Assembly (NCBI RefSeq): GCF_001426185.1
Contig: NZ_LMRP01000001.1
Location: 1,838,765 to 1,902,764 of the forward strand
Length of the DNA stretch: 64,000 bases
From: Rhodococcus sp. Leaf247
GTDB lineage: Bacteria; Actinomycetota; Actinomycetes; Mycobacteriales; Mycobacteriaceae
Direction of reading: 5' to 3'
The notes below the pieces were generated by a model. That model saw only the letters and a list, made by a program, of their open reading frames with translations. It was not told the DNA's origin and ran no database searches. Both the position numbers and the translations under genes were made by a program. This document shows, piece after piece, positions 17,681 to 30,199 of the stretch. Position 1 is the stretch's first letter. Each line of letters opens with the position of its first letter.

Positions 17681-18769
17681 GTGGACATGACACCTTCCGT
17701 CACGCGGTCTCGTTCGCCGTTGCTGCAGGTCCGACGCATCTGGGCCGAGCCCGACGCTCTGGCCGATCTCCGCGGCCAGGAAGTTCTCGCGCGGTTTCCC
17801 GACGCGGAGATCATCGACGTCGACTCCCATTGGCAGATACCGGAGCTGCACGGCAACGCCGGGAACATCGACCGCTGGGTGCGCGTCAAGACCGAGGACC
17901 TGGTGCTGGGAGTCAAGAAGTCGTTGACGGCTCGTCCCAACGGGCGCTCGGCGGACTGGATCGCACCGTCGACCGCCAACGGGTGCGCCATGGCGTGCGC
18001 CTACTGCTACGTACCCCGCCGCAAGGGCTACGCCAACCCCGTCACCGTCTTCACGAACATCGACAAGATCGTCGGATACCTCGGACGCCACGTCCGTCGC
18101 CAAGGACCCAAGCCGGCACCGAACCAGTGCGATCCCGTCGACTGGGTGTACGACATCGGCGAGAACAGTGACTGCAGCGTCGACGCCACCATCAGCGACA
18201 ACGTCGCGGACCTCGTCCACGCGTTCGCGGGGTGGGACGGCGCGAAGGCCAGTTTCGCCACGAAGTACGTCAATCGGGAGCTCCTCGAACTCCGACCGCG
18301 CGGTGGAACGCGCATCCGGTTCTCCCTCATGCCCCACCAGGAGTCGAGACTGCTCGACATCCGCACGTCACCGATGGACGAGCGGATCGCAGTCCTCGAC
18401 GAGTTCGTCGACGCCGGCTACGAGGTACACCTGAACTTCTCCCCGGTGGTGCTCTCCCCCGGATGGCAGGAACGATGGGCCGCGCTGATCGAGCAGATCG
18501 CCGAGCAGACGGGTGACGCCTTCAAGCGCCAGGCCGCGGTCGAGATCATCACGCTCACCCACAACCAGGACCTGCACGAGGTCGATCTCGGATGGCATCC
18601 GAAGGCCGAGGACGTGTTGTGGACGCCGCGGGTCCAGGAGGCGAAGCGCTCGCAGAACGGAGCCGACAACGTGCGGTACCGCATCGACGTCAAGTCGCGC
18701 GCCGTCGCCGAGCTGACCGACCTGATCGCGGCGCGGGCACCGTGGCTGCGCGTGCGCTACGCCTTCTGA
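17681..18769 (+). CDS. SPL-like radical SAM protein (spore photoproduct lyase family)
   Basis: 362 residues from the GTG at 17681 (an ATG two codons later is equally possible; no strong ribosome site). The radical SAM cysteines are CAMACAYC, residues 102, 106 and 109, which hold the 4Fe-4S cluster that cleaves S-adenosylmethionine. Around it is the SPL-family context APSTANGCAMACAYCYVPRR, with later VHLNFSPVVLSPGW and ITLTHNQDLHEVDLGWHP. In spore formers this family repairs the spore photoproduct in DNA. This organism does not make endospores, and actinobacterial homologues have no established role; another UV or nucleic-acid lesion is a guess. It is divergent from the TetR gene across a palindromic operator. 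Confidence 0.85.
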   Translation: MDMTPSVTRSRSPLLQVRRIWAEPDALADLRGQEVLARFPDAEIIDVDSHWQIPELHGNAGNIDRWVRVKTEDLVLGVKKSLTARPNGRSADWIAPSTANGCAMACAYCYVPRRKGYANPVTVFTNIDKIVGYLGRHVRRQGPKPAPNQCDPVDWVYDIGENSDCSVDATISDNVADLVHAFAGWDGAKASFATKYVNRELLELRPRGGTRIRFSLMPHQESRLLDIRTSPMDERIAVLDEFVDAGYEVHLNFSPVVLSPGWQERWAALIEQIAEQTGDAFKRQAAVEIITLTHNQDLHEVDLGWHPKAEDVLWTPRVQEAKRSQNGADNVRYRIDVKSRAVAELTDLIAARAPWLRVRYAF

Positions 18770-18772
18770 CCG

Positions 18773-19855
18773 TCACCGCCCGGACATCACGCCCAGCATC
18801 GACTCCACTGCCGTCGGCCAGCCGTACTGCTCCGCCCTCGCCCGAGCCGTCGGCCGTCCGCCCGAGGGGAGCGCCAGGGTCGCGGCGATGCCCTCGGCGA
18901 AGTCGCGGGAACGATTGGCCACCGCTGCGCCGCAGTCCGGGGTGACGATCTCGGCCAGCGCAGACGTTCCCGAGACCACCGCGGGTGTGCCCGACGCCAG
19001 CGCCTCCAGAGCCGCCAGCCCGAACGTCTCGTGCGGGCCGGGAGCGACCGCGACGTCCGCCTCGGCGAGCAACCGTGCGACGTGTTCGCGGTCGGAGACG
19101 AACCCGGCGAAGTGCACGGGCAGCCCCTCGGCGCGCCGCTCGAGCGCGGCCCGCCGCGGACCGTCTCCCACCACCACCAGGCGTGCGTCGATGCCCTCGC
19201 GGCGCAGGTGTGCCAAGGCGTCGACGCTGCGCTCGGCGTGCTTCTCCACCGACAGTCGTCCACAGTGCACCAGCCGGATCATCCGGCCCTCGTTGCGATG
19301 GCGACGCGACGGGTGGAACAACTCGAGGTCCACCCCGAGTGCGATGCGGTGCGCGTCGGCGCCGATCCGGTCGAACTCCTCCTGCGCGAACGCGGTGGTG
19401 CACACCACCGCGTCGTGACCGAGGACGGACCGCCTGTTGGCGACGTCCGCCGCCGCGCGCGCGACCGGGGCAGGCAACACCTGTCCGAGCAGTCGGTCCA
19501 GTCTCTCGTGGGAGATCATCACGCTGCGAATCCCTCTGTGGCGCGCCCATGTTCCGAGGCCACGCAGGGTCAGACGGTCCGAGATCTCGAGCACGTCCGG
19601 TCGCAGACTCGCCGCGACGTCGGCCGTCACGGACGGCCTCGCCACCCGGTAGCCACCGGTCATCGGGAGCCGGGTGGACGGGACGGTGATGCGATGCACC
19701 CCGGTGGCGGACATCGTTTCGGAGTGGACGTCGCCGGGGACGATGACCGTGACCTCGTGGCCGCGAGCGACGTAGCCCGCTCCGAGCTGGTCCACGGCCG
19801 TCCGCAGACCGCCCGAACGAGGTCCGTAGAAGTTGGCCACCTGCACGATGCGCAT
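18773..19855 (-). CDS. Glycosyltransferase family 4
   Basis: 360 residues, GT-B fold. The start at 19855 gives MRIVQVANFYGPRSGGLRTA, the typical GT4 opening with the Gly-rich acceptor loop. The donor-binding half has LVHCGRLSVEKHAERSVDAL, VVGDGPRRAALE and APGPHETFGLAALEALASGT, whose E-x7-E pattern contacts the nucleotide sugar. In actinobacteria such enzymes add mannose or other hexoses to lipids, glycans or small molecules. There is no membrane anchor. Neighbours give no pathway hint, so donor and acceptor are unknown. It ends 3 bp after the convergent radical SAM stop. Confidence 0.88.
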   Translation of the reverse strand: MRIVQVANFYGPRSGGLRTAVDQLGAGYVARGHEVTVIVPGDVHSETMSATGVHRITVPSTRLPMTGGYRVARPSVTADVAASLRPDVLEISDRLTLRGLGTWARHRGIRSVMISHERLDRLLGQVLPAPVARAAADVANRRSVLGHDAVVCTTAFAQEEFDRIGADAHRIALGVDLELFHPSRRHRNEGRMIRLVHCGRLSVEKHAERSVDALAHLRREGIDARLVVVGDGPRRAALERRAEGLPVHFAGFVSDREHVARLLAEADVAVAPGPHETFGLAALEALASGTPAVVSGTSALAEIVTPDCGAAVANRSRDFAEGIAATLALPSGGRPTARARAEQYGWPTAVESMLGVMSGR

Positions 19856-20054
19856 GCGGCCAGTGTCGAGGTGAGCCGTGTACGGACGAGGACCGCGCCG
19901 AGAACGTCGCACGAACACTGACCTCGCACGAACACTGATGTCGAGCGATCACCGTCGTCGCACGACTGCGGCACGGGAACCCGGCACCGGCGCCGCACGT
20001 TGCCGTGGTGTCCGACCCGCGACGACACGTCACCGACGAAGAAGAGGTCCCACG

Positions 20055-20252
20055 ATGACCAGCCCGGCACGAAAGTTGACCCGTTCACGACAGAGCAAGG
20101 TGGTCGCCGGCGTCTGCGGTGGCCTCGCCGAACGTTTCGGAATCAGTCCCGGCCTCGTCCGACTGCTCTTCGTGCTGTCCTGCATCCTTCCGGGGCCGCA
20201 GTTCGTGATCTACCTCGTGCTGTGGATCGCCATTCCGAAAGCCGCCTTCTGA
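20055..20252 (+). CDS. PspC domain membrane protein
   Basis: 65 residues, essentially one PspC domain: KLTRSRQSKVVAGVCGGLAE, then RFGISPGLVRLLFVL and one membrane helix (FVIYLVLWIAIP). PspC proteins sense or signal envelope stress; many actinobacteria have several short stand-alone copies. A GAGGTC sequence lies 7 bases upstream of the ATG. No pspA is near, so a link to the phage-shock system is not shown. Confidence 0.85.
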   Translation: MTSPARKLTRSRQSKVVAGVCGGLAERFGISPGLVRLLFVLSCILPGPQFVIYLVLWIAIPKAAF

Positions 20253-20561
20253 CGGGAGCGGCGCAGGTCATCGGGTAGCTCACCGGCTTACGCCCGCACA
20301 ATCGGCCCCGACACCGGAGCCGGATCGGATTCCGATCACAGCCAACATCTTTGGTCGTCTGCTGTACATCGCCCAGTTGCGCACCTCCGACGCGGCCCCT
20401 TAGTGTCGATCACGATTCGTATCGCGCGCGTCTCGGGCACCCACGGGTTCGCGCGCGACTCTCGACGTGCAGGGCGTTCGAACAGAGGCCGCCGCGCACC
20501 ATCCGGCCACTCCACGAGCAGGTCGGGCGCAACACCATGGCGCCCGGCCGGCAAGGACACG
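20253..20561. other. Intergenic region with a 15-bp palindrome
   Basis: 309 bp without a convincing gene. It holds the perfect palindrome GATCGGA-T-TCCGATC at 20323-20337, a possible operator or short hairpin. A TTGCGC at 20376 with a weak downstream AT-poor box might be a promoter for the next gene. Nothing else is recognisable. Confidence 0.4.
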
Positions 20562-21245
20562 ATGTCTACGTACGGCGGTTTCTCCGGTCACCGAGCCGAC
20601 GACAGGTCCCGCGCGAGCAGATCCGCCCGGTTCGCGTGGCGCTACCTCGACTCGGACGATGCCGCGCGCCTGTGGGACGAGGTCACCGACTGGGTCTGGT
20701 GGCTCCGTGACCGGTACGAACTGACGGACCGTGTTCCCCGCTGCTGGTACCGACACGGCCCGGTGGTCGAAGAATTCACGGCGCTGATGGCGGCATGGAC
20801 CGAGGCATATTCCTCCGGTCGAGGTATGTCGGCGTGGCATTCGTCGGATCTGTGGCCGCTGATGGATCGCCTCGAGAGCATCTCCGGGTTCGAACAGTGT
20901 CAGGCCGACGGATGCTCACACGATTCCGGCTTCCTGCATGCGCCGGAGGGCACCGAGGCCGTCATGGAACCGGCACACGACACCTCGAACCTGGACTCCT
21001 CGACCTTCGACGACGCCACCCGGGACGCTCCCGACATGTCCGACGTCGGAGCCATGGTGGTGGGTGTGGTCACCGAGGACGTCATGCTGATGGCCGTCGT
21101 GAACGGAGAAGCGACAGCACTCGACGCGGGGCGACCGCACGGGCGCTACCGCCTGGGCGGCAACCTCTGGACCTGGAGTTCGATCCTCGGCGGCTACGTG
21201 CCGTGTCGGGAATCGTCCGCCGGCCTCCGCGCGATCGAGAGCTGA
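20562..21245 (+). CDS. DUF4913-like protein of unknown function
   Basis: 227 residues from the ATG at 20562, which has AAGGA 6 bases upstream. Residues about 30-85 contain LWDEVTDWVWWLRDRYELTD, VPRCWYRHGPVVEEFTAL and MAAWTEAY, a pattern I associate with DUF4913, a domain found mostly on actinomycete plasmids and integrative elements next to transfer genes. No transfer gene is present here. The middle is acidic (SSTFDDATRDAPDMSD), and the end is a compact Trp-rich segment (LGGNLWTWSSILGGYVPC). It may be a remnant of an old mobile element or a domesticated copy. Family assignment is from memory. Confidence 0.6.
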   Translation: MSTYGGFSGHRADDRSRASRSARFAWRYLDSDDAARLWDEVTDWVWWLRDRYELTDRVPRCWYRHGPVVEEFTALMAAWTEAYSSGRGMSAWHSSDLWPLMDRLESISGFEQCQADGCSHDSGFLHAPEGTEAVMEPAHDTSNLDSSTFDDATRDAPDMSDVGAMVVGVVTEDVMLMAVVNGEATALDAGRPHGRYRLGGNLWTWSSILGGYVPCRESSAGLRAIES

Positions 21246-21252
21246 GCGCGAA

Positions 21253-23569
<2,317 letters not shown>

Positions 23570-23674
23570 GCTGGTGCTACCTCCTGCGTCGGGGTGTATG
23601 TATTCGGCGAACCGGTTGTGGAGCCTACCGACCTGCAGCGGTGCCGGGTGAATCGCGTGCCTGCCTACCATCTG

Positions 23675-25354
23675 ATGGTGACCGCCCCCGACCCCTCCGC
23701 CCTCCCGCCTCGCCACCGACGCCGCAGTCTGTTCGTCGCGCTGCCGTCCGTCGGTCCCCGATGGCCCGGTGGCCTGCGGTCGGCGGCAGCATTCGGCGTT
23801 CCGGCGCTGGCACTGCTCGCCGGCGGCTTCCAGACGGAGGCGCTGCTGACGGCGGCCGGCGGTTTCGCGGTGGTCTACGGCGAGGGACGCCCGTTCCGTT
23901 CGCGGTGGTCCGTGGTCCTCCTCGCGGGACTCGCACTGGTGCTGTCCGCCACCGCCGGCGGACTGGTGGGCCAGTACGCCGATCCCCGCGACACGGTGCT
24001 CGGCGCCGTCCTCGTCGTCGTGGTGCTCACGGCGCTGGGAACCGTCGCCACGTTCGTCGTCGACGCGCTGCGACTCGGTCCTCCCGGCGCGTTCTTCTTC
24101 GTCCTGACCTGCGCCATCGCCACCGTGGTGCCGCAGGCCGGTGTCTCGGCCGCCGTCAACTCCGTGTGTGTCGCTCTGGGAGCCGTGTGGGCGTTGCTCG
24201 TGTCGATGGCACCCGCGGTGCGCGACTTCTCGAAGCCCGAACGGGACGCGGTGATCGCCGCGGAACGGACCGTGAGCGCCTTCGCCGCGGCGCGGGACGA
24301 GGCCGACACCGCCGTCGCTGCTCGTCACCGCGCGGCCGTGTCCGTCGACAAGGCGTGGTCCGCGCTGCACGACGCCCGCATTCCCGCGCGGCGCATCGAC
24401 GATCCGCTGGTCCTGCGACTGCGCGCCGCACACCTCGAGTTCGCCCGGACCGTCGACGGTCTGCCGACGGACCCCCAGCACGTCTCCGATGCGGTCCATG
24501 TCGAGTCCGGGAGCCGTCCGACCGTGCCGATGGCGCGGCCGTCCGTCACGTTCCGGCTGGTGCGCGCACTCGACCGCGACTCCCACGCCACGACCACGGC
24601 GATGCGAGTGCTGTGTGCGTCGTCGGTGGCCGGTCTGATCGCGGTCGTGGTCGGACTCGGCAGACCGGACTGGGCCGTGATCGGCGCGGTCCTCGTGCTG
24701 CAGCAGGGACTGGACCGGCCCCGAGGAACCGTGCGGGCTCTGCATCGACTGGTCGGAACCGCCGCCGGTGTCGTGCTGTTCGCCGTGGTGTTCTCGCTGT
24801 CGCCGAGCGGAGTCGTCCTGGTCCTCGTGCTGATGGCCCTGCAGTTCCTCATCGAACTGTTCATCGCCCGCAACTACGGCATCGCCGTCATGTTCATCAC
24901 CCCGCTGGCCCTGCTGATCGGCGGGGCGTCGCACCCGGGCGCGCAGGCCTGGCCGCTGGCATGGGAACGCTTCGTCGAGACCTGCATCGGTGTCGCCTGC
25001 GCCCTGGCCGCGATGTGGGTCGTCGGCCGCCATGCGCATCGGCGATGCCTGAACTGGTGCGACGCGCGCGTCATGGCGGCATCATCGGACCTGGTGGACC
25101 TGCTGCACCGCGTGGCGCCCAGTGACGATGCCGCCATGACAGTGCGCCGCGACGTCCAGTTCGAACTGGTCGGGGCCGCCCTCGCCGCCGAACACGCCGT
25201 GAGCGACGACAGGGAGTGGGCGGCGACGGTATGGCCGTCCCACCTGGCTGTCGACGCGATCGGTTACGACCTCCTGGCGGCGTGCAGTCGCACTCCGGAC
25301 GGTGCGACGGTGGACGATCTGGGCACGTTCCGAGCCCGAACCGTCGACGGATGA
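23675..25354 (+). CDS. FUSC family membrane protein (aromatic acid exporter-like)
   Basis: 559 residues from ATG 23675 or GTG 23678. Two blocks of hydrophobic helices (residues about 38-180 and 330-470) are separated by a soluble helical part ([20 protein letters not shown] and on), the layout of FUSC/AaeB-like transporters. The second block has [19 protein letters not shown] and the characteristic [19 protein letters not shown]. Such proteins export aromatic acids or other toxic small molecules. The frame is open for a further 1.8 kb upstream, but that part is antisense to lysC and asd and is not coding. It is divergent from lysC (gap about 105 bp); no regulator is adjacent. Confidence 0.8.
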   Translation: MVTAPDPSALPPRHRRRSLFVALPSVGPRWPGGLRSAAAFGVPALALLAGGFQTEALLTAAGGFAVVYGEGRPFRSRWSVVLLAGLALVLSATAGGLVGQYADPRDTVLGAVLVVVVLTALGTVATFVVDALRLGPPGAFFFVLTCAIATVVPQAGVSAAVNSVCVALGAVWALLVSMAPAVRDFSKPERDAVIAAERTVSAFAAARDEADTAVAARHRAAVSVDKAWSALHDARIPARRIDDPLVLRLRAAHLEFARTVDGLPTDPQHVSDAVHVESGSRPTVPMARPSVTFRLVRALDRDSHATTTAMRVLCASSVAGLIAVVVGLGRPDWAVIGAVLVLQQGLDRPRGTVRALHRLVGTAAGVVLFAVVFSLSPSGVVLVLVLMALQFLIELFIARNYGIAVMFITPLALLIGGASHPGAQAWPLAWERFVETCIGVACALAAMWVVGRHAHRRCLNWCDARVMAASSDLVDLLHRVAPSDDAAMTVRRDVQFELVGAALAAEHAVSDDREWAATVWPSHLAVDAIGYDLLAACSRTPDGATVDDLGTFRARTVDG

Positions 25355-25400
25355 GCGGTGGCGGTGTCCTCGGGGGAGCCGACGGAGTAAGGTGACGCGC

Positions 25401-25435
25401 ATGTTCGGCGCCGGGTTCGCCCTTCTCCTTCGTCG

Positions 25436-25451
<16 letters not shown>
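25401..25451 (+). CDS. leuL: leuA leader peptide
   Basis: Sixteen-residue reading frame MFGAGFALLLRRRDGV with three consecutive leucine codons (CTT CTC CTT), placed 72 bp before leuA and followed by overlapping hairpins and a T run. This is the layout of a ribosome-mediated attenuator: scarce leucyl-tRNA stalls the ribosome on the Leu codons and favours read-through. AAGG lies about 8 bases upstream of the ATG. Too short for automatic gene calling but strongly suggested by context. Confidence 0.7.
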
Positions 25452-27341
<1,890 letters not shown>

Positions 27342-27342
27342 G

Positions 27343-28236
27343 TCACGGAGCGACTGCCGCTACCTGCGCCTCGAGCGCGTCGAGCACCGCCGCGACGGCG
27401 GGTCGTTCGGCCGCTCGGGGGCGGGTGGCGACGTCGTAGATCCGCGCGGCTTTCACTCCGGCCAGTCGGCACTTCGCGACGCGCGGGTGGGCGGAGGCGT
27501 AGCGCGGCATCAATGCGATGCCGTGCCCGTGAGCGACAAGCTCCTCGGTCAGGCGGAAGTCGTTGATGCGCATGATGACTCGGGGAGTCACGCCGGTGAC
27601 GGTCGCGATGGAGAGCAGGACGTCGTCCACCGGGAAGCCGCCCCGCACGCTGATCCACTGCTCGTCGGACAATTCCTCGATGTCGACCGACTCGCGATGA
27701 GCGAGCGGATGCGACGGTGGTAGCACCAGATCGATGGGCTCCCGCATCAACGTGCGCACCTCCACGCGTTCCGACGCGATGGTGGGTGCTCGTTCGTCTC
27801 GATGGGTGAGCACCACGTCGTAGTCGGCGAGCAGTGCCGGGACGGACGAGGCGGGGACATCCTCGTCGCGTGCGTCGACGACGACCCCGGCACCCGAGAG
27901 CCGGTCGAGCACACCCGGCAGGAGCAGCGCGGCGCCGGACGGGAAGAGTGCCAGTCGCACGGTTCCGCGTGCGCTCCCGCGGTACGACGCCATCTCGTCC
28001 GATGCCCGCCCGAGCGCTGCCAGCACGTCGTCGGCGTGCGGAACCAGTGCGCGTCCTGCCGCCGTGAGCCTGACCCGGCGTCCGTCGGGTTCGAGAAGGG
28101 CGACGCCCGCTTCCTTCGTCAGCAGCTTGAGCTGCTGGGACACCGCCGACGGTGTCATCGACAGCGCCTCCGCGGTGGCTCCGACGGTGCCTCGGTCGGC
28201 CAGCTCGCGGAGGACTCTGAGGCGCTCGACATTCAT
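27343..28236 (-). CDS. LysR family transcriptional regulator
   Basis: 297 residues. The N-terminal winged helix-turn-helix is MNVERLRVLRELADRGTVGA, with recognition segment ALSMTPSAVSQQLKLLTKEA; the C-terminal two-lobed effector domain follows. It is divergent from the EamA exporter across 71 bp, the classic arrangement for a LysR activator of a small-molecule exporter. The gap contains AT-rich sequence around 28245-28270 (GCTAGCTCATAATTATTCG), where both promoters and LysR boxes must lie. It converges on leuA with one base between the stops. The effector is unknown. Confidence 0.9.
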   Translation of the reverse strand: MNVERLRVLRELADRGTVGATAEALSMTPSAVSQQLKLLTKEAGVALLEPDGRRVRLTAAGRALVPHADDVLAALGRASDEMASYRGSARGTVRLALFPSGAALLLPGVLDRLSGAGVVVDARDEDVPASSVPALLADYDVVLTHRDERAPTIASERVEVRTLMREPIDLVLPPSHPLAHRESVDIEELSDEQWISVRGGFPVDDVLLSIATVTGVTPRVIMRINDFRLTEELVAHGHGIALMPRYASAHPRVAKCRLAGVKAARIYDVATRPRAAERPAVAAVLDALEAQVAAVAP

Positions 28237-28307
28237 GAAGCAACGCTACATTGCTAGCTCATAATTATTCGATTGTCCTTACCTATGCCGGTGAGGACAC
28301 TGGGTTC

Positions 28308-29222
28308 ATGACCACTCGCGACCGCCTGCTCGGACTGATCGTCGTCGTGGTCTGGGGGCTCAACTTCCTGGCGATCCGTGCAGGCCTCGACCAGTTCCCG
28401 CCCTTCTTCTTCGCAGCGCTCCGATTCGCCGTCATCGCCGTCCCGGTCGTGCTGTTCGTGCGCCGCCCGAACGTCCCGCTGAAGTGGCTCCTGCTGTACG
28501 GCGTCGGATTCGGACTCCTGCAGTTCGCCTTCCTCTTCGCCGCCATGAACGCCGGCATGCCTACCGGACTGGCGTCGTTGGTGCTCCAGTCGTCCGCACC
28601 GTTCACGGTGGTTCTCGGTGCCCTGTTGCTCCGCGAACACGTCGGCCCTCGCCAGTGGCTCGGCATCGGTGTCGCCGTCGGCGGGATGGTGCTGATCGGG
28701 TGGGACAGGGCGCACAACGCGACTCTGCTTCCGGTGCTGCTGACGCTGCTCGCCGGCCTGAGCTGGGCTTTCGGCAACCTCGGCAACAGATTGGCCGCGT
28801 CGAAGGAGCCGATGCGACTGATGCTGTGGATGTGCGTCGTTCCGCCTCTGCCGCTGTTCGCGTTGTCCGCCGTGACCGAGGGGCCCACCGCCGGATGGTC
28901 GGCCGTCGGCGACGCGGTGTCCACCGGCCGGTACTCGGGTCTGCTCGGACTGCTGTACATCGTGGTGGTCGGCACGATCGCGGGCTCGGGTCTGTGGACG
29001 GTGCTGATCAGCCGGTACCCGGCCGGTGTCGTCGCGCCGTTCTCCCTGCTGGTGCCGGTCGTCGGAATCGCCGCGTCCTGGCTGGTCCTCGACGAAGTTC
29101 CGAGCGTCCTGTCGCTGGTCGGTGCCGTCGTGGTGATCGGCGGCTGCATGTGGGGCCTGAGTCGCTCACCCCGCGCGGCCGCCGCGATCGAGGGTGCGCC
29201 GCTCGCAGCCCAGCGAACCTGA
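28308..29222 (+). CDS. EamA/DMT family exporter
   Basis: 304 residues, ten predicted membrane helices in two EamA repeats: the first starts LLGLIVVVVWGLNFLAIRAG, the second near GLSWAFGNLGNRLAA. ALRFAVIAVPVVLF and PFSLLVPVVGIAASWLVLDE are typical of the RhaT/EamA group that exports amino-acid or sugar metabolites. It is divergent from a LysR regulator that probably controls it. Start chosen at ATG 28308, where the first helix begins at once. The substrate is not determinable. Confidence 0.88.
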   Translation: MTTRDRLLGLIVVVVWGLNFLAIRAGLDQFPPFFFAALRFAVIAVPVVLFVRRPNVPLKWLLLYGVGFGLLQFAFLFAAMNAGMPTGLASLVLQSSAPFTVVLGALLLREHVGPRQWLGIGVAVGGMVLIGWDRAHNATLLPVLLTLLAGLSWAFGNLGNRLAASKEPMRLMLWMCVVPPLPLFALSAVTEGPTAGWSAVGDAVSTGRYSGLLGLLYIVVVGTIAGSGLWTVLISRYPAGVVAPFSLLVPVVGIAASWLVLDEVPSVLSLVGAVVVIGGCMWGLSRSPRAAAAIEGAPLAAQRT

Positions 29223-29248
29223 CACCCCTACGGCGCCGCGTGGTGACT

Positions 29249-29254
29249 TAGGGT
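29249..29254 (+). promoter_or_regulatory. Predicted -10 box of a leaderless transcript
   Basis: TAGGGT (TAnnnT pattern) ends 6 bases before the ATG at 29261, so transcription would begin at or next to the start codon. No ribosome site is present upstream of that ATG, which agrees with leaderless translation, common in actinobacteria. Confidence 0.5.
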
Positions 29255-29260
29255 GCCCTC

Positions 29261-30169
29261 ATGTCCAGATCTACCCGTGTCCTCCCGGCCCTGCTCGCGG
29301 TCGTCGCCGTCGTTGCGACCGCATGTTCCGCCGCATCGACGCAGGCGAGCGAGCCTGATGGAACGCGCCTCGTCTCCCACGCGCGCGGCGAGACCGAGGT
29401 CCCCGCGTCGCCGCTGCGGATCGTGACGCTCGAACCCGTGCAGCTCGACACCAGCGTCGCGCTCGGTGTCGTCCCGGTCGGCACCGCGGTGCTGAGCGAG
29501 GCAGCCGGAGTGCCGGCGTACCTAGGCGCCGAGGCGTCCGGTATCCCGACGATCGGCACGGTCGCCGAACCGCGGATCGAGGCCATCGCGGCCCTGCAGC
29601 CCGACCTGATCCTGGGAACAGAGACGCGCCACGGCGAGCTGTACGACCAACTTGCCGCGGTCGCTCCCACCGTGTTCATGGCGTCGCAGAGCGACCCGTG
29701 GCAGGACAACGTGCGATTCGTCGGCTCCGCATTGGGACGGGACAGCGAACCTCTGCTGGCCGAGTACGAGCAGCGGTGCGACGACATCGCCGGCAGGTTC
29801 GACACCGACGGGCGCACGGCGCAACTGATCCGGCCCCGCGACGGTCTGCTGACCCTGTACGGACCCCTGTCCTTCGCGGGCAGCACGCTCGAATGCGCCG
29901 GCTTCACGACGCCGCCGCGCCCGGAATGGTCCGACGAGATCAGCGCGGACCTGTCACCGGAACTGGCCGCGCAGGCGCGCGCGGACCTCGTGGTGATCAC
30001 CTCCGCCACGCCGGACGACCCAGCATCGGTGCCGGCGGCCATCACGGCGAACGCGTCGACGTTCCCGCAGCCGCACGTCGTCGACCAGTCGTACTGGATC
30101 ACCGGTGTCGGACCGAAGGGTGGTCAGGCAGTGCTCGACGACATCGAACGGATCCTCGGGGCGTCCTGA
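29261..30169 (+). CDS. Iron-siderophore ABC transporter substrate-binding lipoprotein
   Basis: 302 residues. Signal peptide MSRSTRVLPALLAVVAVVAT ends at a lipobox-like VATAC, so Cys22 is the likely lipid anchor. The body is a FecB/FhuD-type periplasmic-binding fold: IVTLEPVQLDTSVALGVVPV, IEAIAALQPDLILG, APTVFMASQSDPWQDNV and a C-terminal YWITGVGPKGGQAVLDDI. It should bind a ferric siderophore outside the membrane for a permease encoded elsewhere; no FecC/D/E genes lie nearby. No IdeR box is obvious. It appears to be inserted between leuA and murT compared with mycobacteria. Confidence 0.85.
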   Translation: MSRSTRVLPALLAVVAVVATACSAASTQASEPDGTRLVSHARGETEVPASPLRIVTLEPVQLDTSVALGVVPVGTAVLSEAAGVPAYLGAEASGIPTIGTVAEPRIEAIAALQPDLILGTETRHGELYDQLAAVAPTVFMASQSDPWQDNVRFVGSALGRDSEPLLAEYEQRCDDIAGRFDTDGRTAQLIRPRDGLLTLYGPLSFAGSTLECAGFTTPPRPEWSDEISADLSPELAAQARADLVVITSATPDDPASVPAAITANASTFPQPHVVDQSYWITGVGPKGGQAVLDDIERILGAS

Positions 30170-30199
30170 CTTCCTCGCCGTATGGGAGGATCGGTCATC

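Noticed and set aside
19907-19938. Direct repeat TCGCACGAACACTGA, two copies 17 bp apart
   Set aside because: Only two short copies between the glycosyltransferase and pspC genes; too little to call a regulatory or CRISPR-like element.
20403-20561. Upstream extension of the DUF4913-like protein
   Set aside because: Arg/Ser-rich translation with no ribosome site; the ATG at 20562 has AAGGA at good spacing.
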